From Caldilinea sp. CFX5 (GTDB taxonomy: Bacteria > Chloroflexota > Anaerolineae > Caldilineales > Caldilineaceae), in NCBI GenBank assembly GCA_021405325.1, contig QWII01000124.1:1-44588 (forward strand): a stretch of 44,588 nucleotides of DNA. The letters run 5' to 3'. Below the pieces are notes generated by a model, which ran no database searches, was not told the origin of the DNA, and worked only from the letters and a program-made list of their open reading frames with translations. Positions 1 through 8,000 of this stretch are shown piece after piece; the stretch's first letter is position 1, and each line of letters opens with the position of its first letter. The position numbers and the translations under genes are program-made.

Positions 1-64
1 GACCAATGTCTAGCCGCGCCGATTGCGCTGTAGAGGCAAGGGTACGCCCTACGAATACTTATTT

Positions 65-150
65 GTAGCTACGCCGGTGCGTGGCACTGGTCAGGCGTAG
101 CTTGTTCATCCGACCAATGTTTGACCAGTGCCGCGCACCGGCGTAGTTAC
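65..150. repeat. Long hairpin repeat, family A copy 1
   Basis: This is an inverted repeat with 29-nt arms (65-93 and 122-150) around a 28-nt loop. Only two positions are not Watson-Crick, and both are G.T wobbles (68/147 and 82/133). A second copy lies at 34354-34437 with nearly the same loop. No coding sequence overlaps it. It resembles a REP/MITE-type dispersed palindrome; the sequence does not show whether it moves. Confidence 0.8.
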
Positions 151-198
151 ACTTATTTTTTGAAAATGCCTAGAGAGACATAGGTTGGTGGCAAGCCG

Positions 199-234
199 CA
201 ACACCAGCCAGGTTCGCAAACCTGACTGGTGTTG
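199..234 (-). terminator. Hairpin after the serine protease gene
   Basis: Two 16-nt arms (199-214 and 219-234) pair across a 4-nt loop with a single mismatch, which becomes a G.U wobble in minus-strand RNA. It begins 27 nt beyond the stop of the minus-strand protease gene. No U-tract follows, so it may be a terminator or a 3' mRNA-stabilising hairpin. Confidence 0.5.
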
Positions 235-260
235 ACTCCGGCGCTGAACACCCCCGTGCT

Positions 261-1658
261 TTATGGTTCAGGGGTTTTTACGACAGGTAATGTTTGTATC
301 CCCGGAATAGCCGTTGGCACAGGGATAGGCGTCGGTCCTGGGTAGAGATAAAACTGGGCGATGATCGGCAGGAAGAGGTCGGTGGCATTGGTCACTCCGC
401 TGATCTGATAGGTAAGCCGCCGCCCTAGCCAGCGACTTTCGACTTGTAGATAAAAGGCGCCATTGTGCGGCGCTTGCCAGCGCAGGAATTCACGGTCTCC
501 CTGCCTTATCGTATAGTCGGGGCGGTAACTATCGGCATAAGCTAAGGCCGTTCTGCCGTCGCTATCATACAGCCAAAGGATGACATCCGCCGGCATGGTA
601 TCGGATACCACCACCATAAAGCGATAGTTTTGTCCGGCCGTCGCCGCAAACTGGAACCAGTCCGTATCACTCATGGTCGCCAGGGTCAGCGTTTGCGCCG
701 GGCTGTCCATGAGCAGCGGATGCGCTTCTGCCGGTGAGTTATCTGGCTCGTTCGCGTCCCAGCCGGCACAGATCCGCCCATTGTGGTCAAGTAGACAATC
801 GGCAATCCAAGGTTGATAGGTCGAAATGCGCGTGTAGACGTTCGGCCGTTCCGGTGAAGCGCAACTCGACGACCCCCAACTGACAATACCCACCTGTTTC
901 CAGCCGGGCGCCGCCGCAATCGGGATCATGAGCGGCCCGCCACTGTCGCCAAAACAGGCGCTTTTCCCGCCATTTTCGTAGCCGGCGCAAACCATGCCAT
1001 CAGTCACAGGAGAGACGCTGCCGGGGAAATTCGTGTAGATATCCCGGCAGCGTTCATGGGAGAAGAAGGGCAGCGTCACCTGGCGTAACACATTGGACGG
1101 CCCCTGTTCTGTTTGCCCCCAACCGATGACCATGGCTTGCACGGCGCGTGCTTCCACTTTGCCATCGACTGCCAGATCGAGAGGCAGCACCGTGCGCGTC
1201 GACGGCTGGCTGAGACGGAGCAAGGCCAGATCGGCGCTGCCGATTTGGCCATTGTATTCAGGATGGATGATCACGTCGGTTATGCTAATATGTTCGCCAT
1301 CTTGTACAGAAAGTTTGTGTTTGCCCAAGACCGCTTGCGTATTCGTACTCATATTAGGGCTGGCACAGTGGGCAGCGGTCAGCACCCATTCAGGGTCAAT
1401 CAAGGCGCCGCCACAATACTGGCCAGACAAATCATTGCCATACCGGGAATTGACCAAAGCCACTTGCCAGGGCCAGGCGCCCGGCGTCGCTTCACTCCCG
1501 CCAATAATATCCGGTGCATCGACCTGACGCGGGGTCTGTTGCGCATGGACGCTTGGCGTTCGCAGCAAGTATAACAGGCCGGAGAAAAGCACCAGCACCG
1601 GTAGGATGATCCAAAGTACACGGGCGAATCGTACATTGCCGGCAATCGGGAATAGCAT
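261..1658 (-). CDS. Secreted chymotrypsin-like serine protease (S1 family) with C-terminal PPC-like domain
   Basis: This is a 465-aa exported endopeptidase of family S1. A hydrophobic signal segment (about residues 14-32) is followed by a likely cleavage after VHA near residue 39. The mature protease would start at IIGGSEA (residue 51), the classical zymogen activation site. The triad is visible as TAAHC (His97), DLALL (Asp143) and GDSGGP (Ser239). The position equivalent to trypsin Asp189 is Ser233 and the pocket strand reads SWGSSSC, so cleavage after large hydrophobic residues is more likely than trypsin-like specificity. Residues 301-425 look like a bacterial pre-peptidase C-terminal (PPC) beta-sandwich. 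The start has a strong AGGAGGAGG ribosome site. The gene is alone, with a hairpin after its stop. The family call is secure; the substrate is unknown. Confidence 0.93.
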   Translation of the reverse strand: MLFPIAGNVRFARVLWIILPVLVLFSGLLYLLRTPSVHAQQTPRQVDAPDIIGGSEATPGAWPWQVALVNSRYGNDLSGQYCGGALIDPEWVLTAAHCASPNMSTNTQAVLGKHKLSVQDGEHISITDVIIHPEYNGQIGSADLALLRLSQPSTRTVLPLDLAVDGKVEARAVQAMVIGWGQTEQGPSNVLRQVTLPFFSHERCRDIYTNFPGSVSPVTDGMVCAGYENGGKSACFGDSGGPLMIPIAAAPGWKQVGIVSWGSSSCASPERPNVYTRISTYQPWIADCLLDHNGRICAGWDANEPDNSPAEAHPLLMDSPAQTLTLATMSDTDWFQFAATAGQNYRFMVVVSDTMPADVILWLYDSDGRTALAYADSYRPDYTIRQGDREFLRWQAPHNGAFYLQVESRWLGRRLTYQISGVTNATDLFLPIIAQFYLYPGPTPIPVPTAIPGIQTLPVVKTPEP

Positions 1659-1896
1659 TGTCCTCCTCCTTGAAGCGCGTTTTGGGGGTCATGCGCTGAT
1701 CCCTTGGCATTTTTGCCTGAATGGGCAAAACAAGCTAACCAACGCAGGACATCGTTGTTCGCATGATAGATAAACGAAATTTGTATGATTTTTTTGAATT
1801 GTATTACGCGCGGCACTTACGCACAAGTCACGACTTGTAGGATCTGCGCGAGCCTGCCGATCGCTAGTGACCAACGCGTCTTGCGTACGTCATCAT

Positions 1897-2385
1897 TTAC
1901 AGCCGGCGCCACGTTAGATCGGCGTGCGTTAGCGTAATATTACCCCGCACATCCATAAAACGTTCGGCGCTATCCGTCGGAAAACAGAGGATGTCAAACG
2001 GAGCGCGCCGGTCGATGCCGGCTAACGCTTCTTTCACCAATTGTTCCACCGTGTAGAGATTGGCGCCCCATTTGGCCAGCGCAAAGTGGGTCTGCCGGTA
2101 GCGCCGGCCCAGCGAAGCGATCTTCTCCGGGCTGACCTGACCAGCCTCGCCCCAAAACAAGGGATCGCCCTGTGGGTCGGGCGCTAAGGCCACCACATCG
2201 GGTTTGTAGCGGTCGCCCACGCTGATTTCGACTTTCAGGTTGGGATAGTGGGGCAGGTAAAGCGCCCAGAGAAACGCCTTCATCAGCACATGCTGCCCAT
2301 GCTCAATCGGCTTTTTAACAAAGACCACCTGCTGCCCATGCGCCCGCAGTGTCCATTTACGGCGGAGAAGAAGTTCACTTGTCAT
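1897..2385 (-). CDS. YaeQ-like PD-(D/E)xK fold protein
   Basis: This 162-aa protein resembles the YaeQ family, which adopts a PD-(D/E)xK nuclease-like fold without a firmly known role. A central stretch with KPDVVAL followed by FWGEAGQV and then EKIASLGRRY fits the D...ExG...K layout of that fold, and the N-terminal LMKAFLWALYL helix is also typical. Length is slightly below the ~180 aa of enterobacterial YaeQ. A TATAAT hexamer lies only 6 nt upstream of the ATG, so the message is probably leaderless, and no Shine-Dalgarno is present. It is separated by 58 nt from the glycosyltransferase gene end. The remote family assignment is moderate; nuclease activity is not established. Confidence 0.65.
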   Translation of the reverse strand: MTSELLLRRKWTLRAHGQQVVFVKKPIEHGQHVLMKAFLWALYLPHYPNLKVEISVGDRYKPDVVALAPDPQGDPLFWGEAGQVSPEKIASLGRRYRQTHFALAKWGANLYTVEQLVKEALAGIDRRAPFDILCFPTDSAERFMDVRGNITLTHADLTWRRL

Positions 2386-2391
2386 GGGGGT

Positions 2392-2397
2392 ATTATA
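2392..2397 (-). promoter_or_regulatory. -10 hexamer predicting a leaderless transcript
   Basis: The minus strand reads TATAAT, ending 6 nt before the ATG at 2385, so transcription would begin at or within a base or two of the start codon. No good -35 box and no ribosome site were found. It sits in a small palindrome (gggtattataccc). Confidence 0.45.
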
Positions 2398-2443
2398 CCC
2401 GATGATGCAACGTTACGCCATCGGTTTGGTTACAAAGCTACGA

Positions 2444-4543
2444 TTACGGCGCCCCATGTCTTTGGCGAATCAACTGCATCAGTTCAGGGCGTTTGGCTGC
2501 CGATTCGGTCGATTTGGAGTTGCCATGCTTTCGGTAATAGAAATGATCGCCGGCCACGCGTTGAATCCGGGCGCCGGCTTTGGCCAGGCGAATCCAAAAG
2601 TCGTAATCCATCCAATGGGTCATCTCTTCGGCCACGCCGCCGACTTGGGTCCAATATGTGCGGCGGAAGGCGGCGGCACAATGAACATGGTTTCGTTGCC
2701 GCAACATATCCACCGTGACCCGCTCCGGCACGACCCAGCGCGCCTGCTTGTTGCCAAAGAGAATGGCATCCGGGTTGGCGACATCACAGCCGGCGCGCAG
2801 GAGCTTTTCCGCTTCATAGAGGTAATCACAGCCAATGCGGTCATCGCCATCAAGCATAACCACAAAACGACTATCCACCGCCGCCACCCCACAATTGCGG
2901 GCATAACTGACGCCGCGGTTGGTTGGTAGACGAAGATAGCGGATATGGCTAAACGTTGCCGCATAGTTGCGCCCAATCGCTTCGGTGGTGTCGGTCGAGC
3001 CGTCATCGACCAGCGTGATGACATAGTCGGCGTCATTATCCAACACCGATTCGACGGCATCCCGCAGAAAGCGACCATAATTGTAACTGGTGATGACCAC
3101 ATTCCAGGTGACAGGTTCGGCGGCGCGCTCGCGCAACGCGGCCAACGCCTGGCGCACAGCCAGCGCATTGAGCCGTTGGTGGGCGGGTTCGCGGTACATG
3201 GCAATGCCTTGGGTTGTGCTATCACGCAAGGGCTGTAGCACGGCGCTGATGGTGTTGTGGGTTCGGCCCAGCAGGATCGTAAAGATTTTATCGGCGCCCC
3301 GCCGCAAGAGCGCATCGCAGCCATCGCGCGCGACATACGCATCCAACCGATCCAGCCATGCCTTCTGGAAGAACGCTCCCCAGCCAACCAGTGCGTGATG
3401 ACCCTGCGCATAGATGTAGCGCTGGCGCTGGCGCAGATGTTGGCTGCTCAAGGCATGGGTAATCCGGGAATCGTCGCATAGAAAGTGGTGGAGGAGCGTT
3501 GGCACATTCCCGACAATCACGTCATCATCCTGCACATAGATGATGTTATGCTGCGCCTCCCTGGCACAGAGATAGCGCCCATAACAGATCTCATTTTGGG
3601 GCGACTGGATGACGCGCACATTGGCGCCGCGCAACGCCAACTTGACTTCCGGATTGTTGTTCCACACCAGGATCTCATCAATAAAATCATGCCGCCGCAA
3701 ACTATCAACAATCGGCTGCATGTTATAGGGGCGCTTCCACGAGAGCAGACAAGCGGAAACCTTGGGCAGCGGCGTAGCGGGCGGACTGGGGCGCGGCGCA
3801 GCACTGGCGCGCTGCGCCGCCAAGGGTTTTTCTTCCTGGGCAAGACGTTCGCGTAAGGTCGCTAGTTGTTCATCGGTCTCCCCCCATGCTTGCGCCACCA
3901 CCTGTTGCAGCGTTGTGAGCGCTTGCCGCCCTACGCGTTTGGTGGCCGGATTGCTCAAGTTTTTGGTGTGACAGAGCCAGAAAAAGATCGCCTTACGCGG
4001 GATCGACACCGCCTGGGTCGGAAAGCGCTGTTGGATCTGCTGTAGCCACCGGCTGTCACTTGCTTTGGGGATCGCCTCTGGAAAACGCAAGGGGAGGACT
4101 GCCGTGCGACGGAAACCGGCGCTGTTGAAGATAAGCTGATGGTTTGGCGTCTGATAGCGCGTCACCCGCCCATCGGCCAGATTGACAAACCAGCCCTGGC
4201 TCGTCCCGGCATAGACCCCGCCCGCTTGCAACGCTTCCGCCAGCCAGGTTAGCTTCTCCGGGTGTTGCCAGTCGTCATCGTCAAACCAGGTAATGATCTC
4301 ACCCCGCGCCGCTTGCAGCGCCAGGTTGCGCTTGACCGGTACATTGGCGCCGGGGGCAGCGGAAATGACCTGCACGTCGTCACGTCCGGCGACCACATAG
4401 GGCGCCGGCGAACTGTCGACGATGATCAGTTCCCGGTTGGGCCACGTCTGCTTGTCAAAGTTCCAGAGCAGCCACGGCATGAAGGCGGCACGGTTTTCGG
4501 TGACGCAGAGGCAACTGATGAGAGAAAGCTCTCTGTTTGTCAT
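2444..4543 (-). CDS. Triple-domain GT2-type glycosyltransferase
   Basis: This 699-aa protein carries three GT-A-like domains in tandem. Domain 1 (residues ~5-230) starts with a family-2 strand (LISCLCVTENRAAFMPWLL) and has an acidic FDDDDW motif at 87-92. Domain 2 (~258-440) starts KVSACLLSWKRPYN and has YVQDDDVI near residue 335, but reads like a more divergent glycosyltransferase. Domain 3 (~478-690) is a standard GT2 with VITSYNYGRFL, LVDDGSTD, a VMLDGDDR metal-binding motif and a late WMDYDFWIRL acceptor region. A short Ala/Pro-rich linker joins domains 1 and 2. No membrane segment is seen, so it should act in the cytoplasm on nucleotide-sugar donors, for example on surface polysaccharide or glycoprotein. 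The acceptor is unknown. No glycan-cluster neighbours are present. Confidence 0.85.
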   Translation of the reverse strand: MTNRELSLISCLCVTENRAAFMPWLLWNFDKQTWPNRELIIVDSSPAPYVVAGRDDVQVISAAPGANVPVKRNLALQAARGEIITWFDDDDWQHPEKLTWLAEALQAGGVYAGTSQGWFVNLADGRVTRYQTPNHQLIFNSAGFRRTAVLPLRFPEAIPKASDSRWLQQIQQRFPTQAVSIPRKAIFFWLCHTKNLSNPATKRVGRQALTTLQQVVAQAWGETDEQLATLRERLAQEEKPLAAQRASAAPRPSPPATPLPKVSACLLSWKRPYNMQPIVDSLRRHDFIDEILVWNNNPEVKLALRGANVRVIQSPQNEICYGRYLCAREAQHNIIYVQDDDVIVGNVPTLLHHFLCDDSRITHALSSQHLRQRQRYIYAQGHHALVGWGAFFQKAWLDRLDAYVARDGCDALLRRGADKIFTILLGRTHNTISAVLQPLRDSTTQGIAMYREPAHQRLNALAVRQALAALRERAAEPVTWNVVITSYNYGRFLRDAVESVLDNDADYVITLVDDGSTDTTEAIGRNYAATFSHIRYLRLPTNRGVSYARNCGVAAVDSRFVVMLDGDDRIGCDYLYEAEKLLRAGCDVANPDAILFGNKQARWVVPERVTVDMLRQRNHVHCAAAFRRTYWTQVGGVAEEMTHWMDYDFWIRLAKAGARIQRVAGDHFYYRKHGNSKSTESAAKRPELMQLIRQRHGAP

Positions 4544-4638
4544 AGGGTTACTTCTTGTTTTCTATTCTTACCAATTGACCTATTTGTCAGAAAATTTTAG
4601 CGCAACTAGATCTCAGGCGCTTGACACCATCTGCCCTG

Positions 4639-4715
4639 AAACAACAGGGGTTTCGCAGATTTCAAAGATTTATATTGCAAATTAATCTGTATAATCTGCG
4701 AAACCCCTGTTGTTT
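4639..4715. repeat. Perfect 23-nt inverted repeat with 31-nt loop
   Basis: Arms 4639-4661 and 4693-4715 are perfect reverse complements around an AT-rich 31-nt loop. It lies upstream of the glycosyltransferase start and downstream of the effector stop, both on the minus strand. It could be a terminator for the CIS transcript or a palindromic repeat unit; no flanking target duplication was recognised. Confidence 0.7.
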
Positions 4716-4883
4716 TCATTGGCTATGGCACACAATGGTGCATGGCTACTTCTGAGAAGATTCTTCGTCGCCCCTCCCCCTCTTTTCCTTTTTCTCTCGC
4801 TCTCCCCGCTTTGTGACTGCTTCCAGAGACAAGGTGCTAGCGACCATCACACTTGGCGGAACCGACCTGCCCTGAAAATAACC

Positions 4884-4927
4884 ACAAAGTCACGAAGTTC
4901 ACGAAGAAAACCCTTCGTGGTCTTTGT
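4884..4927. repeat. CACAAAG/CACGAAG palindromic repeat
   Basis: The left arm (acaaagtcacgaag) and right arm (cttcgtggtctttgt) pair with a single bulge. Such cacaaag/cacgaag-type palindromes recur in intergenic DNA of many environmental bacteria; a related CACAGAG version is at 30149-30242. Confidence 0.6.
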
Positions 4928-5042
4928 CGGGCGCCCCCTGGGCGCGTGGTTGATTTCATCCGCCGTGGCGCACCATCGTGCATCTGTATCTTCTGGGAAG
5001 ATGGGCTTGACAAGCCGCTGACTTCCCGATGCCCCAAAATTT

Positions 5043-8000
5043 TTAAAGTTCAAGATTACGTCTCAAAAATTCTCTGAAAAAGTCTTCATAAAGGTTTACA
5101 TTCTCATAATCGCGCGGATCTGCCCGCCATGCCTCTAGTGCAGCCCGCACCCAATCAGGAAAGTCTTCTACAATAATGCCCTCAACATATTGTCGCACTT
5201 GGGTGGCAAACTCACCTTCGTAACTGGGCAGCCGACCTGCACCAGGGATTCCTGCTTGTACTAAAACATCGCGCGCATGAGTAACACAATTATTTGAATG
5301 TGTATACTGACCAACAGAACTACCGACAACACCCGCCTGGAATTGATAGGCCCTTTCAGCCTCATTTGGATGTAAGGGAATATATTCCTGGTAGTCTACA
5401 CCACGAGTGACTTGCACAATGCTTGTCCTTACACCACCCTTTACGCTAGTACAAAAATGTGTGAAATCATTTTGCCAAACATTCGCGTCAACTCTCCTAT
5501 CATAAAATGCCTCATGAATGTGTGTGACACTGCGTCTAACACCTTGCGGAAGTTGTTCTAAACGCGCCGTTACCACAACTAGTTCAGTTGCAATTGTTCT
5601 TTCACGATTTACTACAGTTTTTATGACGATGTGAGGGGGTCTCACCCCCCCGCTACCTGCATGCTGATAATGTAAATAAATACCAACCTGCCCCGTATCG
5701 CCAAGTGAAATGGAGCCTTCACCGGTTTCATTATTAGGAGCGACGGTCACTGTAAAATCGAGATCGTTATCGCTACGATCCGTTGCAGGCTCACTAAACC
5801 GAACAAAAAGACCAATTCCAGGTTCCAAAACTGCTGAGTAGCGTTCTTCAATCTGTCTGGCCTGAGCTTGTTTTGTGCTCCGTAAAGCTTCATAATCGCC
5901 AGGAGATGCGACAGGTGCTTCAAGTTCAGTAATGGCTCTGGCAACAATGCCGCGATGGTCAGTGGGGTCCAGTTCTCCTTCCTCTGGGGTGCTTTCCCCA
6001 CCCAACCCCAACATCCGCATCATGCCATCCCATAATCGCATCGCCTGGTCAAGCAGCCAATCCAACCCGGCATCCACTATTTCGCGCACGCCGCCGATAA
6101 TTTCCGTCATCTTCTCCCCAATGTTGCCTAAGCCAAATTGATTCGCCAGGAAGCCGATGGCGACCGGGATGGCGTTGGCCAGCCCCTGTTCCAGCTTTTG
6201 AGCGCCCGGTTCAATGGCGCCGCGGGCAATGCTGGCGACGGTGCTGACATAGTCGTTGATAATGGTCAGGATGTCGCGCAGATATTCGATGGCCGATTGT
6301 ACGGCGCGGAAGAAGGCGATACAACTGTTGATCACCGGCATAATGCCCGTGGGGTCGAGCAGGCTGAGCAGCCATTGGATGGCGCGGTTGATGATGCGCT
6401 CCATGATCCATTCCTGGGCTTTTTGCAACACCATCGTCCAGAGATTGCTGATCTGGGACTCGATGTACTCCCAGATGGCGACAACGCCCCGCTCTTGCAC
6501 ATCTTTGATAAAATTCCAGATGCCGACCAGGCGATCAATGGCGCCCCGAATGCGCGCTACATTCTCCGGCCCAATGCGTTCCCCCAACTTCTGCCAGATA
6601 CGTTCCATGCTAATGCCCAGCACCTGGAGGACAAAGCCCAGAATCGAGCTGAGCGAGAGGTCGGTCGGCGGCTCGATCCCGGCGGCGCGCAAGCCACGGA
6701 AGAGCCAGTCGCTCAGGCCGCCCAGCAGGTGTTGCACAATGTTGGCAAAGAAGTTACTAAAGCCCAGTTTCATGGCCGCCAGCAGATTGATTAGGAAACC
6801 AATCGGATCACGCTTAATATCGTCGATGGCCTGCAAGGCGTTGCTGATAATGCTCCCGATCAGATCAAAGGGGAAGCCCATCATCTGTAAGACCAGTTCC
6901 AGCACAATCTTGATCACTTCCCAGACAAAGGTGAGGAGCCGACCAATTGGTTCGCCAAAGCGGTCCATAATGCGTTGGAACGCGCCCAGCGGATCGATGA
7001 GATCCGTAATCGTCAAGCTATTCCAGATGCCCAGGAAGAGTTCCTGGACAAAAGCCCACGAGATGCCCAAGGCGCCGAGCAGGCTTTCAATGCGCTGGGC
7101 AGCCGCAGGAATGACGCCCGTTTCTGACATCTGCTGGAACTGTTGCTCGCCCCCCGGCAGGACGCTCATAAAGCCCCGGATCAGGTTGGTGGGGGTGCGC
7201 AACACCTCCTCCTGGGTAAAGACATCACGGCCAAGAATGACAGTAATGAGGTGATAGCCGGGGATCGCGGTGGCAAAGGATTTCAACCAACTGAGCAGCG
7301 CATCTTTGATCAGTTGCAAGACCGTGGTGGCCACCGTCACCGCAAAGTCCCAAACCCCTTGCAGAAAGCCGAGCGCTTGTGTTGCCAGACTCTGGAGATT
7401 GGCGCCCAAATTGGGCAAATTTTCGGGCTGGATCGCCTCCCAGGCTGCGGTGAAGAGCGCGCCCAATTGGCCCAGCAACGATAGGAAAGCGCCCAACTGG
7501 GTGTCGAGCCAGGCGGCTGTCGTCTCTAGCGTACCCCGCTCGCGCATCTGCGCCAACTCCTGCTCTTTGCCGATCAACAGCAGGAAATCTGCCAAAATCT
7601 CGACCGTGGTGGCCTCGACCGGCTGGTTGCGCAGCGGATCATAGTGCAAAATCTTCTTGATCAACGCCCACGCCCGGTTGTCCGCCAGCAGCCCTTCGAC
7701 CACACCGAGGACAGCTTCTTTGATGAAGGTGATGATCTGATCGACCAGGGAAAGGGCAAAGGCGACCACATCGTTGTAAAGCTGCTCAAAATGACGGCGC
7801 ACCACCCCCAAGTTGTAGTCAAAGCCGGCCAGCAGATCGACCTCTTCCCACGCCGCTTCGATGGTTCGTTCAACGCGCGCCAGAGAGAGATCCAGGCGCG
7901 CCAGTTCACCCTGCACCCAGGCAAAGGCTGCTTGTAAAATGCCATATTCCTGGAGCTTATCAAAAATAGCCGTGCCAAAGGGCACCAACCCCATCAGCCC

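Larger units (their letters stand above)
4544..5042. other. Gene-free, repeat-rich strip beside the effector gene
   Basis: No convincing gene is seen in these 499 nt; open frames here lack ribosome sites and family likeness. The strip holds a perfect 23-nt inverted repeat, an imperfect direct repeat (4726-4765 and 4966-5008, each with a small CTTCTGRGAAG hairpin) and a CACAAAG/CACGAAG-type palindrome (4884-4927). It abuts the AT-richer 3' end of the DUF4157 gene. Confidence 0.6.

Noticed and set aside
1..12. Partial third copy of repeat family A at the window start
   Set aside because: Only gaccaatgt is shared with the loop; too short to support.
2248..2929. Plus-strand frames over the YaeQ-like and glycosyltransferase genes
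   Set aside because: They are antisense to strong genes, lack ribosome sites and have no family likeness; GC-rich DNA gives many such frames.
2444..4543. Glycosyltransferase as a CIS toxin
   Set aside because: No DUF4157 or other cargo marker, 500 nt separates it from the cluster, and its domains look like ordinary GT2 biosynthetic enzymes.
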